Assembly (NCBI RefSeq): GCF_016801865.2 | Contig: NC_068939.1 | Span: 156,680,240-156,744,239, forward strand | Source: Culex pipiens pallens | Taxonomy: Eukaryota > Arthropoda > Insecta > Diptera > Culicidae | Reading direction: 5' to 3' | Length of the DNA: 64,000 nucleotides | Part shown: positions 44,101-55,076 of the stretch, in pieces | How positions within the stretch are numbered: position 1 is the stretch's first letter | Layout: each line of letters opens with the position of its first letter | Translations under genes and position numbers: made by a program | Notes under the pieces: model-generated | Told to the model about the DNA's origin: nothing | What the model saw: the letters and a program-made list of their open reading frames with translations, nothing else | Database searches by the model: none

Positions 44101-47100
44101 ATCTCGACGGCAAACGTCAACATCCTCCCAGCACCGTCCCCCCAACCCCCAACCACGACGACCACCACCACCCCAACCACCCACCACCACCAGATCAAGG
44201 GCGAAATCGTCGCGTCGCCGCAAACAACCTCGGTCAACGTGAACATCAGCGTCGCCGACAACACTGGCAGCAGTGGCAACGAGCAGGTTCCGAAACCCCG
44301 CGTCCGCCGGGTTGCCTGCACGTGTCCCAACTGCGAAACCAAGGGCGAGGGGCCGCCCGATCGCAAGAAGCAGCACATCTGCCACGTGAGCGGCTGCAAC
44401 AAGGTGTACGGCAAGACGTCCCACCTGAGGGCGCACCTGCGATGGCACACGGGTGAGTGATGGGCAAGAGAGTGGATGTTTTGTTGAACATTTTGTTGAA
44501 TTTTGTTGTTTGAATAAAAGAGAATTTTATCGTTGACGGGACTGACGATTTGATTGTGATAGATGACCTTTGAAAGGAAATTTTATGAAGGACTGGACTT
44601 AGCGAACTTTGACTGGCAAACTGATCATATGAAACGCAAAAGTCCTAAAAAATCGTAGAATTGACTGTTTAAACCAGTTCCTGAAACTAGGAAAACCAGC
44701 TAAAAAGTTATTAAATTTTACTAGAACCACTATTAAACCAATTTAAAATAAATAATAAGTTACAAACTAAAACATTTAAATATTAAAATACAAAAATGTA
44801 CTAAACTAGAAAAAAAGCCCAAAAATAAAAACAAAAATACTAAAATACTTAATTCCTTAAATACTAAAATAGTAAAATACTGAAATATTACAATTCTAAA
44901 ATACTAACTTTCTACAATATTTCAATACTTCAATTCTTAAATACTCAATCACTTAAATAATCACTTAAAATACAAAAGTACAAAACTACGAATATGCAAA
45001 AATATTTGAATACTTAAATATTTATATACTTTTACAACTCCAATACTTCTAACTTACGTGAAATTGTCCGAGGATTCCGAATATGACAAAATTGAGACCA
45101 AAAAGTGCCGTCTTGGCCTACAGGGCAAAAGTTAACGTTGTAAAACGTTTGTTATAAAAAAATTGTAAAACTATGAGAAAAACTGCGATTGGCCAAAAAG
45201 TTAATACCGTAGGTTTAAAGTCCTTGAAATTACATATCTTTTGACCTATGGGAGTATGGGTGTTGGAGACTGTTGCAAAAAGATATTAAGGTTTAAAAAA
45301 ACAATTTTTAACAGTAATTTGCAAAAGCTATGAGAAAAAGTTAAACCAATCCTAGATGTCTATGGCACATTTTAAAGTGCTTCAAAAGACCTTTCGAATG
45401 CATCTAAGAGAGTTGGAATTGATGAAGTTTTACGGAAATGCAAGCAATTTTAAGATTTTTTATGTTTTTTCGACTTCAAACTGCAAAGCCCGTTTTACTC
45501 CACTTCCCTTTGTCGTAGAGTGCTCATATTTGGCATGAGTTCATCTCATGTATAAACAAACAAACGCTGAAAGTTTCATCCAAATCGGAGCACCTCGATA
45601 CGACCTCTAGAACAAACCGAGCAATATTTGCAAATACTGCCTCTTAATATAAAAATTCACGGTTTTGGAAAAAATCCGGGAATTTTGTTCCGGGAATTCC
45701 CGGGATGGACGCACTAAGTTTGAGTATTTAAAAATACTTAAATACTTAAATTCTTAACTACTTCAATACTTAAATATTGAAATACTTAAATACTTAAATA
45801 CTTAAATACTTAAATACTTAAATACTTAAATACTTAAATACTTAAATACTTAAATACTTAAATACTTAAATACTTAAATACTTAAATACTTAAATACTTA
45901 AATACTTAAATACTTAAATACTTAAATACTTAAATACTTAAATACTTAAATACTTAAATACTTAAATACTTAAATACTTAAATACTTAAATACTTAAATA
46001 CTTAAATACTTAAATACTTAAATACTTAAATTCTTAAATTCTTAAGTACTTAAATACTTAAATACTTAAATACTTTAATTACAAAAACTTTAATACTTAA
46101 ATACTCAAATACTTGAATTACAAAAACTTAAATACCTAATTACAAGAGTATTCAAATACAAAACTACAAAAATACTAAAAAACTAAAAAAGTAAAACTTT
46201 TAAAATTTTACAATGCTAAGCTACTAAAATACTATAATCACTGACGAACTGACGTGCCACCTCATACATATTTTTGAGAAAATTCCAACCGCAAATTCTC
46301 TAGCGAACACCAACTCCATCTACCTTCAGGTTCGCTGAACTAATTCTCTCTCCCACACGTTTTTTCGATATTGCAACTATGCTTCAAATTGTAATCTGCG
46401 TCGTTTCAATAAAATCTGCGCTCAAAACGTTTTTGGAGTGCGCTATTCGTTTCGCTGAAAGCGCGTGCAAGATTAAACTGACTTCAACAATACATTGCAT
46501 GTAAACATTGACTCGAAGCAAGAGGGAAGAGAGAAAAATCGGTTGACAGATTGTTCGCTAGAAGAAAAAACGCCAAACAAGAAGAAGACAACTGCGGTCA
46601 AAAGTGGTTTGCTCGTGGCACGTCAGTTCGTCAGTGCTATAATACTGTAACTAAAATCTAAAATACTGAAATACTAAAATATTTAAAGAATTGCAGTACT
46701 TGAAAGCCCAAAACTCAAAAATATTTAAAACACTTTCAAAACTAAAATAAATCTAAAAAATCGAAGTTTTTACATGAATCCAACCTAGTTTGCCACGCGA
46801 TAGGTGGTTAAAGAGTTATAGAAGTAATCGCTTTTCTTGAATTTATACAAGCTATTATTTGAAAGAAAACGGAACAAACCTTAAAGTGTATTTGCATGAA
46901 TGTTAAAAACTATGATTTAACAAAAACTTCTGTTCCAACATTTCATAGGATAGGAATTCCCTGCTTTCCAGTAAAGATTTACACAATTTTCTAGAACAAT
47001 ACAAAGTTTTTTTAGGTTTAGTGATATTTTGAAAAATTTAAGGTGATGGAGATGAAAAATCCCAAATTTAATGGAAGTTTAGGGGTTTAAATAGAAAATC

Positions 47101-50100
47101 GATCCAAACAACTTAACTCACAACACTGGAGCATCATTTCAAAAGGGCTGATAAGCATTTTGACAGCTGGCACTATTTTGCAAATGCCGAGATAACCGGT
47201 AACTTTTCACAAAACTCGATGAATACAAATTTTCTTTAAGGCCACGTGGCTAACGGCATATCATTTTTGTTATAGCAGACAGAAAATCATGTAATAAGTT
47301 GGAAAATGAAGAAATATCATCAGGATGTAGTATTAACGGCAGTTTTAATGCATGCAAAATATGTCTTTTCTAACAATTTTTCATCAGAATTTGAAAATTA
47401 AAATGATTTGGTGTGCTTCGAATCCCGGACACTGATAAAAGCTGATTCGAAATCCGGACACTTTTGCATCGAATTCCGGACACTCGTTTTTGCTAATGAA
47501 TCGCACAAATTTGGACTGAAATGTTAGTGAATGGCATTCTTTAGGTCTCAAATAAGCTGTTAACATCAAAACAACCGATATTTTATATAAAAAATTGCTT
47601 GAATTTAAGGAAATAAAAACCGTAAATTTCTGCTTTGCCTTCCCGGTGCATCGGACGCCTAAGAAATATTTCACGTGACATGTTTCGCATTTTTGGTAAT
47701 CTTATAATTTTATTTTATTTAATTGTTTTGACATTAATGAATTAATGAAAGTTGATGTTAGAATTCATCAAATAACCCATTTTTTACATTTATAATGCGA
47801 ACTTATATCCAAATAATTGATAAAACAAGATGAGGTGTCCGGGTTTCGAAGCGTCCGGGAATTCGAATCATGACGTTATTGCACGATCCCTTAAGTTTTG
47901 GCTTTTCCGAATGCTGCCTGTTAAATGGGCTGATCAAAAAATGACGAGGGGAACATCGCTGAATTAGATTTTCTTAACAAAAAATCAAAAAAATAAAATA
48001 AAGGGAACTCAAAGATATGTCCTGAGAATAGCATTTTGATTTCCTCATAATATGAAATGAAATTTCATGAAAAATTCTAAGTTATTTTTAATTGGTGATA
48101 TTCATTTTTGCATCCACCGACCCCTCGATCATTTGCTTTATTATTGTTTTTTGACGTTTGCTTGCTTTTTAACTGGACTACCTACAACCCAGTTATCGAG
48201 TGTCCAGTTGAAAAGCAGCCCAGTTATCGAACATGTACTGCATAATTTTCGTATGGTCATAATAATTCATTTTCATGAATTTTTTTAAATTTCGGCCTGT
48301 AAGGGTTGAAGAAAATTTGCCCTCAAATTTTAAATGAGAGTGAGAAAATTGCACTAAGAGTCCTAATTTTCATTAAAATGAGATTTTTAACAAACTTCAC
48401 GGAAAAGTCAAACATTAGGGTGGTGATTAAAAAGAAGGGGGTGGTCCGATGGATGGAAATCGAGATTCTTGCTTGTAATGTGGCATAAACAGCCCAACGG
48501 ATTTTGAGCTTGATGAAAAATAGTTGATTTATTTTTTTGGTGTTCTGTTACGATTGAGATGGAATACCCTATATACTAAATCTATCGTATGAAAGAGGAC
48601 TCGGAAGTTGAAATAAATAGCAAAAAATATTAATTTGCTCTGTGCATTGCCCCGAAGTTTGGTAGAATTTGGTTGCTGGAGTCCCGAGTTATAATTGAAA
48701 ATGTTTACGTTAGTCGAGCTCGTATCTGTGACAAACGCGTTCTGACCTGAATTCGCTTTGGCCAATTGTCGCACTTAAATCAATTTTTAGGGTGTGTCAA
48801 GATAGCACGACAAGATTGAAACTTCTTTAATATGGAAAGTGACAAAATTTGAGTTTTTTTTCAGTTTTTATTGAATATCTCAGGATTGAAATCGAATTTT
48901 GAGGATCTGTGAAGGTCAAAAGGTCTAAAAAAAAATGTCCAAAATTAACTAAATTTGAACCAAAATGCACATGCAACATGTTAGCACGACAGCGACAATA
49001 TGTCGTACAGCTCTCATTTTTAACTGAAGACTGATGAAAACCATTCAGAGACGTAGACGATTTTCGCACAAACCACGCTATAAAACAACAATGAGGCAAG
49101 TTTAATTGAGTTGAAGATCTGTAATTTCTCTTCCCCCCCGGACTATGGCAATCCCCCTCCGCGCACGCTCCGCTCCATCATCAGGTGAACGGCCCTTCGT
49201 GTGCTCGTGGATGTACTGCGGCAAGCGGTTCACCCGGTCGGACGAGCTGCAGCGGCACCGGCGCACCCACACCGGCGAGAAGCGCTTCCAGTGTCCGGAG
49301 TGCAACAAGAAGTTTATGCGCAGCGACCACCTGTCCAAGCACATCCGGACGCACAGCAAGCTGAAAAAGGACCACGTGCGGTACCTGCTCGAGGTAGGTT
49401 TGTCGTGTGGGGGTTTGGGGTTTTTTGGGTTTTGTTTTTAGAGTTGTAGAGAGTAGATGTTTTAAGTTGAACTCCTTTTTTGCATTTCTTTTTATGTTCT
49501 ATTGCACGTGTATCGAAACTTCCTTGTTTGACCTCCAGTTGGGCGATTCGATGAAATCGGGTGTGCTGAGTGACGAAGGCGAGGAGGACGACATGGACAT
49601 GGACGAGGAGGACCTCAAGCCGGAGGAGGAGGACGACGAGGACAGCGACCCGGTTCCGTTGGGGCAGCTTGCCAAGCCCAAGCTGGAACCGGGCATGCCT
49701 CAGCGGCCAGCTGCGATGGCAGTTACGACGCTTTCAAGTCCAAACTCCGCGATGGGACTGATGATGGCCGGCGGTCCTGGCGGGGCCGCCGCCGCCGGTA
49801 CCGTCCAACCGGTCGCCGTATCCAACGGGTCGAGCACCGGAATCGTCTGGATTGCGTCCGGCTCTTTGCTGGGTTTGCAACAGCCTCAGCCGCCGCCACC
49901 ACCACCACTCTACAGCATCAAACAGCTCAACAACTCGCAGGTTGTTATTTAGAATTATTATTTTTGGTCTTTTGAGTAGTTCTTAGAGTTGTCGTTTCTG
50001 TTGAATTCGAAAAACAGTAATGTTGTAAATTATTGTCAGTCTTAAGAACTATTCATTACTACAAGTATAAGTTTGATCACCCCTTTTAGACTTTTTATTG

Positions 50101-50264
50101 CGCCAGAAATCTTAGTTCTCAATTTACGATCGTTCTTTCTATCTCAACAGGAGGTGGCCAACTCGGCCGCGTCCGCGTCCTCGGACAGCAACGACAGCTC
50201 GGACGAGAAGATGATGATCACGCTCGGCAACGACGACGCGGACCAGTCGATCGACTCGAACTAG
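41156..50264 (+). CDS. Spps: Sp1/Sp4-type zinc-finger transcription factor (Spps-like), complete
   Basis: Nuclear DNA-binding factor expected to recognise GC/GT boxes; Drosophila Spps also acts at Polycomb response elements. Coding exons: 41156-41251, 41430-41594, 41727-42411, 42637-43017, 43205-44452, 49185-49393, 49539-49940, 50151-50264; all phases agree, giving 1099 aa. Long polyglutamine runs and Q-rich activation segments fill most of residues 35-800. The buttonhead box RRVACTCPNC is at ~810-819. Three C2H2 fingers follow: C835/C840/H853/H857, C865/C870/H883/H887 and C895/C898/H911/H915, with contact residues KTSHLRAH, RSDELQRH and RSDHLSKH as in Sp1-4. An acidic stretch (SDEGEEDDMDMDEED) and a Pro/Gly/Ala-rich tail come after. 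Finger 1 is separated from fingers 2-3 by a 4.7-kb, repeat-filled intron. Donors 41252 (GTCGGT) and 49941 (GTTGTT) are weak. Orthology to Spps rather than Sp1/btd is inferred from the Q-rich architecture. Confidence 0.92.
45782..46028. repeat. (TACTTAAA)n microsatellite, ~31 copies
   Basis: An uninterrupted run of the octamer TACTTAAA over about 247 bases, with imperfect copies on both sides (from ~45720 to ~46110) and looser AATACTAAAATAC-type sequence for a kilobase upstream. Purity suggests recent slippage; length may be polymorphic. Confidence 0.95.
46239..46636. mobile_element. 398-bp MITE with 21-bp TIRs
   Basis: CACTGACGAACTGACGTGCC at the left and its exact reverse complement at the right. 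CTATAAT directly abuts both ends (46232-46238 and 46637-46643), a 7-bp duplication or part of an 8-bp one. The length of duplication points toward a hAT-like class, which is inference. Interior is non-coding. Confidence 0.8.
47405..47875. repeat. Repeat with TTCGAATCCCGGACAC-type ends
   Basis: The left end carries three spaced copies of CGAA(T)TCCGGACAC (~47418, 47448, 47470). The right end at ~47833 carries the inverse GTGTCCGGGTTTCGAAG and GTCCGGGAATTCGAA. The enclosed ~400 bases are A/T-rich with a GCCTTCCCGG patch. Probably a small DNA transposon; exact ends not resolved. Confidence 0.55.
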
Positions 50265-50339
50265 CACATCGAAACGCTGTCCCTGCAGCAGCTTACGTCG
50301 TTCGCCGGCTGTGGGCTACCCGTGTACGGACAGTTGTAG
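50265..50339 (+). other. In-frame 24-codon extension after the Sp-factor stop
   Basis: Directly after TAG 50262-50264 the same frame stays open for 24 codons (HIETLSLQQLTSFAG then CGLPVYGQL) to a second TAG at 50337-50339. Most codons end in G or C, like the upstream exon and unlike the A/T-rich DNA beyond. Either translational readthrough of a TAG followed by C, or a CAG-to-TAG nonsense variant in this assembly, would explain it. Confidence 0.5.
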
Positions 50340-51720
50340 GGTGGGGTTGGAGAGGAACGGAACGGAACGGCGGAAGGAGGTGGAAGTATCACCGAGGTTT
50401 CGAACAAAAATATCTTAGATAGCGAGAGCATTTCCACAGCATCCTGGTTGAGTCATTCGTTGCAGCTTTTTTAGTTTCGTTCAAGCGTACTTTCACTTTT
50501 TTAAAAACTGTTCTTGAAAAACCTTGGCTTTTAGAAAAATGTCTAGAATTTTCTAAAATCCAATGTTTTGCCACAAAAAAAGGTGATCAAAAATATCAAA
50601 ATGCTGAAGGAGCCATTACACTACCGCAAACAAACATACAAACTCGCACTTTTTCGTGTTTGACAGTTTCGCAAACTTGTTTGCGGCAAACTCGCAAGAA
50701 GGCAAAATGTATGCAGGCTGACGTTTGTACAAACAAATCCAGCAAACAAACAAAGCAGGCAAACTGGCAAACTGTCAAAAAGTGCGAGTTTGTTTGTTTG
50801 CCGTAGTGTAATACCTCCTTGAGAAGAGCTCTATCAATCAGAAGTTACAGGCATTATTTTTGTAAAAATCAAACCGGTATAATTTCTTCCATAAAACCGA
50901 CCTTGTTTAATTAATAAAATTAATAACAAAACATTTTTTTGATTTTGTGGATGAAACATAACAAATTACGTCGACGGACTACCAAAATATAGTTGGTCAC
51001 CAAAATGTTGACCATCTATCATTTGATATTTCGTCGAGCTTTTGACAGTCTTCTCGAATACGATTTCATTAAATTTTACAAACTGATAAAAAAAGAGTCG
51101 ACTTTTTATCCATTAGAGAGCATCTCGCGATCAAAGGATGATATCGTATTCTGCTCTTTTGAGTAGAGTAACAGAATGTACAGAAAAAAAACATGTAAAA
51201 AAAAATACGAGAATGTGACCCGACACGCCGGCTTTTTAGTCCAAAATGTTGTTAAATCTGCCGGCTAGGCAAGCCTACCCGAAAGGATCCAGTATCGAAA
51301 TCGAACCAATTTCTTACCTAGCAGCCCCCCGCCCCTTCGAAGTTCGTGTATTTGTAAGATCGCAGACTAGGGTTAAAAAACGCGCGTAGGAATAAATTAC
51401 CCCCTTTTTTTTTGCTAGCACCAATATGTGTATTAATTTAACTTATTTTTAGCCTGTAGTAACAAATTGTTGGTTTTATTAAGTTGTTTGGTGGCCACAC
51501 GGCCCCGGAATCAAAAAAGCAGAAATTGTAAGAAGAAGAAAAAAAAAACAGGAAATTTTACGTACCTTGAATTTTAGGTTAAATGTACTTTTTGTGTCTT
51601 CAGGTCGGCAGTTGAATCATTTTTAAATCTGTATTATAGAAGTTGTGCGAAAATAGCTACGCGTCGCGTACCGAGCGTAAATAAAAACCGAAAACAATAA
51701 ATCGAAACATTTTAATATTT
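50340..51720 (+). other. Sp-factor 3' UTR with candidate poly(A) signals
   Basis: Downstream of the stop the sequence becomes A/T-rich. It includes a MITE at 50607-50820 and ends with AATAAA at 51680-51685 and 51696-51701, both plausible cleavage signals. Another short AACGGAACGGAACGG run is at 50357-50371. Confidence 0.45.
50607..50820. mobile_element. ~214-bp MITE in the Sp-factor 3' UTR
   Basis: AAGGAGCCATTACACTACCG at the left and, inverted at the right, AAGGAGGTATTACACTACGG. Inside, CAAACAAAC, AACTCGCACTTTTT and GTTTGC motifs repeat in inverted fashion, so the whole unit can fold back. No ORF. If the 3' UTR extends to the AATAAA at 51680, the element is transcribed with the mRNA. Confidence 0.75.
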
Positions 51721-53639
51721 TTCAAAATATTTTGATCGTGTTATGTTCTTAATGCTTGATGACAAATCCTCGCAAAAATTTTATTTTTCTGTAGTTTTCG
51801 AAGATATTAACTTGTCTGTGTTCCTTTTCTTTCTTTTTATTTTCTTATTTATTGTAAAATATAGTTTTGTGTAAGCAGCGAAACCGCGTGATTGATGTTG
51901 TGTTCTGTTTTGTTTAATTCTTGCTCGGTGTCAATTACGAGCAGTGGAGACGCGTGGTTGCTTTGCCTGTTTCATCCTGATTTTCTAATTGTTTTGTGTA
52001 TTTAAGATGTACTTTCTATATTAGCGTTGATCGGAAGGCATGGTGTAATGAAAATTAATGCAAAATGTGTAAAATGTTTAAAGTTATTAAACCCTGTGCT
52101 ATATAATAAGTCCTTTCCTTACCATCGTTGATCGAAAGGCACGCTGACGTTTGGGTCGTCGAGTTGATCGTGGTGCAAAAAGACCTCCCCATAGCATCGC
52201 AGCTCGGGAGGCATCGAAAACCTCATTAACGATATCAATACCTTGATTCACCGAAGTTGATTTTTTCCAAGGCCTCCGGATACCGTAATCTGGGGTGAAT
52301 CGGGACTACAGTCTGAATAGGGACAGCAGTTTTTTGAGCACATAAAGCTTTTAAATTTGGAAATGGATGTACACATTTTGTTGGCCTGAGTCTGTTCAAA
52401 CCGAAACCAACCAGAAAAATCAAAATATTGTGCTCCAACATGGTCTGTATTTTTTTGATTGAAATGTTTTATCTTAATTTTTAAGCTTTTCTCGGTTTTT
52501 TATTTGACCGTTGAAAACTTTATTGACGGAATTAGTATTTATTGATTTTGATACCCTTCAATTTTTATGCTGTAGATAACTTTATTATTTATGTTTAGAA
52601 TTTTGTAAATTTATACATGATATTAATTTATTTATACATTCTTTTATAAAATTAATAACAGATCTGTAATCTTCCAGGTTGTATTGTTAATTGGGTCCAA
52701 AAATTAAGCATAAATTTGTGATACACTCAACCCCCGGTGGTTGGTCACTTTTTCGTTTGAAATAAATAAAAATTTACATAGGACTTTACTGCCCATGTTC
52801 ACATAAATGTCCCATATGCAAAAACAGCAAGCTGAGAAAAACGCATTTGAAGTTTGTCCCATACATAAGGCTACGTGTTAAGTTTTCACGAAAAAACTGG
52901 ATTTCCTCCTGATTTCTAGAACAAAGTACTGGATGTTATAGGCTCTTTTGAAAGAGCACACGATTTTGAACCAAACTGCATCAATAACTCAAAAGTGATG
53001 AAAATGCATATGGGACATTTATGCGATCATGGGCAGTTTAGGTCCCTATTTCTTCTTAGAGGACATCCACAAAACCAATTGGATACTTTAAACGGGGAGG
53101 TTTAGAGGGTTTCCAAAATATGTTCACGTGGTTTGTAGATGGACCAAGGGAATGATGGAACGAGAGGAATCACAAATCCGCATAAATAATTTCAAGATTG
53201 TTTAGGTGTAAACCGAAAACGCGATCGAAAACTAAAGTAGACGAATGAGGCTCTTAACAGGTTATTTAATGGTCGGTGTACAGAACGCCGCATTTTTTTT
53301 ATCAGTTTCTGGCGTACATCTAATTTTGCAGCCTAAACCCAGTTTTGAATTGAAAAAATAAATTCTTTTCCAAATTTTCTTCTCTTGATTTGTGTGCACC
53401 TATGTCAAAGACTAAGACTAAGATTGTTAACCTTTTACTCTTTGGTCTGACAGTCTTGGTCTGACAGATTTGGTCTGACAGCTTTATCATGGATTTTGGT
53501 CTGGTTTAGGCAAGGGATAGGACACAGCACCCTCCTGAGATGGACCCTGAAACATTTTATTAATTCTTCATCTTGTTTGATGTTCTTTTTTGTCTTGATT
53601 TAAGATATGATATTTATATTTTTTGATTTTTATGTATTT

Positions 53640-53790
53640 TCAATTCAATTCAATTAGTGTTTATTACAATTTAACAGTTCTGCTCCAGGATGTTACATCT
53701 GCAATTCAGAGATTTGGAGAACCTTACAACTGAGATCAATTCAAAAGCCTTTACAGGGAGGGTACATGTTTCTAAGTTTAGATTTTGCTA
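53640..53790 (-). repeat. Possible non-LTR retrotransposon 3' tail
   Basis: On the minus strand AATAAACACTAATTG is followed by ATTGAATTGAATTG, a short-repeat tail after a poly(A)-type signal, as at the 3' ends of some non-LTR elements. No reverse transcriptase sequence is present, so this would be a 5'-truncated remnant. Confidence 0.35.
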
Positions 53791-54017
53791 GCTGTGTGCT
53801 CTTTTAGGGAAATATTTTATGTATTTTGTTATCATAAATTATTTATTAAATGTTACCTTATTGGTCTTGACTTTTAATCTTTTTCTAGATATTATTTATA
53901 ATTGACTGTTTGAGCTTATTTTTAGTTGATGGTTTTGTTTTTTGATTTATCGATTTTATCGGTGTATGCTTCTTTTTGTTGAAGTTTCCACTTTCTTAAT
54001 TCTGATGCTAGGTACCT

Positions 54018-54210
54018 TAAGGCTAGTATGCAGATCGGAAGGAAAGGGGTCAAGAAACAGCTTTACGAACAGCAGAACAAAGGAGAGGGAGCGATTTCTT
54101 GGGGCTTTTCTTCACCCTCTCTGACTTGCTTGCGCTGCCGCTGCTGCCCATTTGATTTTTTTCTTGACCGGTTCCTTCCGAAGTGCGTATACCGCTTTAA
54201 TGAATTCCTA
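54018..54210. repeat. Small TIR element, ~190 bp
   Basis: GGAAGGAAAGGGGTCAAGAAA at the left pairs imperfectly with TTTCTTGACCGGTTCCTTCC at the right; further out AGTATGCAGATC and GTGCGTATACC also pair in part. Non-coding; the two overlapping short ORFs are incidental. Confidence 0.55.
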
Positions 54211-54551
54211 TTTTTAAAATAAATTCGAATTTTTAAATTTCAATGAAGACTTTTTGTTTGTTTGACAACAGTTGGTGTCAAACCATCGGGGTTTGAGTGT
54301 GTTTAATTAGATGATTTGACTGGAATAATACTCTAAGTGTTCGCAAATCGACATTTTTTTTATTTGAATGAAACTTTGTCCATGAATTTCCTATGTTAAA
54401 AGATGACATTTTGCCTGATTAGTTTTCAGTACCATTTTTTTATTGAAAGGTCCTAAACATAACTTACAACTTTGACGAAGAAACTAAATCTTAATCTCGA
54501 TAAAACAAATTTTTTTTTTAGAAATATGTACGCACTGGACTATCGCATTAC

Positions 54552-54725
54552 AGTGAACTCTCTCGTTGTCGATATTGAAGGGACCGTCGAGAGTGGGAGG
54601 TATCAAATGATTGAACGAAAAATCAAAGCATGCTTCTTGAAGGGACTGAAAAATATACTGGCAGCTGAGAAATATTTATATCGAAAAGATCGACAGAAAG
54701 AGAGTAAAGTAAAGTTAAGTAAAGT
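54552..54725. repeat. Pogo-like left end, partner to the 15598 family
   Basis: TA precedes CAGTGAACTCTCTCGTTGTC, which matches the inverted right end of 15598-15980, including the AAGGGACC that follows. GATCGACAGAAAGAGAG at ~54690 may be what remains of the other end. The 85-codon ORF across it is incidental. Confidence 0.5.
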
Positions 54726-54951
54726 TTAGCTTTCAAATGAAGCAAACCAACTGTAATTTCAAATAGTATTGCTCGTTCTTCACTCTTTTCACGACGTTAT
54801 CGACTCTTCAAACAAACTGCGCTCACGTGCTTTTTAGCGGGCACGTCAGTATTCTTTTCTGTTTCCATCGCCTACTTCGTAAACACAGACCAAACTGCCC
54901 GTTCAATGTGTTATTTTACCATCCACACGCAAATTTTACGAACGAACTCGG

Positions 54952-55076
54952 GTCGACATCAGTCAGTCAGTCACACTGGTCAACTCTTCGGCAGTAGATA
55001 CCTATTGCGCGGATCATAGACGAAGCTATCTTTTTTTAAGCCACCTTTGTTCAGGTTCTGATCAAGACTCGAAATT
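54952..55076 (+). promoter_or_regulatory. Probable start region and 5' UTR of LYPLAL1
   Basis: ATCAGTCAGTCAGTCACAC at ~54959 contains three tandem matches to the arthropod initiator TCAGT, about 110 bases before the ATG. No TATA box is apparent. Upstream (54780-54950) the composition is less AT-rich, consistent with a promoter. Start site is inferred. Confidence 0.4.

Larger units (their letters stand above)
44453..49184 (+). other. 4.7-kb intron between zinc fingers 1 and 2
   Basis: Donor ACGG|GTGAGT and acceptor CATCATCAG|GTGAACGG, both phase 1, split the Gly of the TGE linker. It contains TAC(T)TAAA-like degenerate repeats from ~44700, an 8-bp microsatellite (45782-46028), a fragment of the GAGCGTCC family (~45690), a 398-bp MITE (46239-46636), a repeat with TTCGAATCCCGGACAC-like ends (47405-47875) and a relict of the 1-3471 family (~48425-48575). 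No nested gene was found. Confidence 0.7.
51721..54951. other. Intergenic stretch between Sp factor and LYPLAL1
   Basis: No gene supported. It includes the dispersed repeat at ~52955-53045 (shared with 26035), GGTCTGACAG repeated three times at 53442-53482, a possible retrotransposon tail (53640-53790), a small TIR element (54018-54210) and a pogo-like end at ~54552. Confidence 0.45.

Noticed and set aside
43962..44450. Two overlapping ~160-codon minus-strand frames
   Set aside because: They are antisense to the Sp-factor zinc-finger exon; low-complexity Val/Gly/Trp content reflects the opposite strand of Pro/Thr/Gln codons.
45782..46028. Telomere-like or centromeric satellite
   Set aside because: The TACTTAAA octamer is a short intronic microsatellite only ~250 bp long and unlike known telomeric repeats.
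54472..54729. 85-codon + strand ORF before LYPLAL1
   Set aside because: Most of it lies over a pogo-like element end starting at 54552 with TA flank; amino-acid content is low-complexity Lys/Leu and not family-like.
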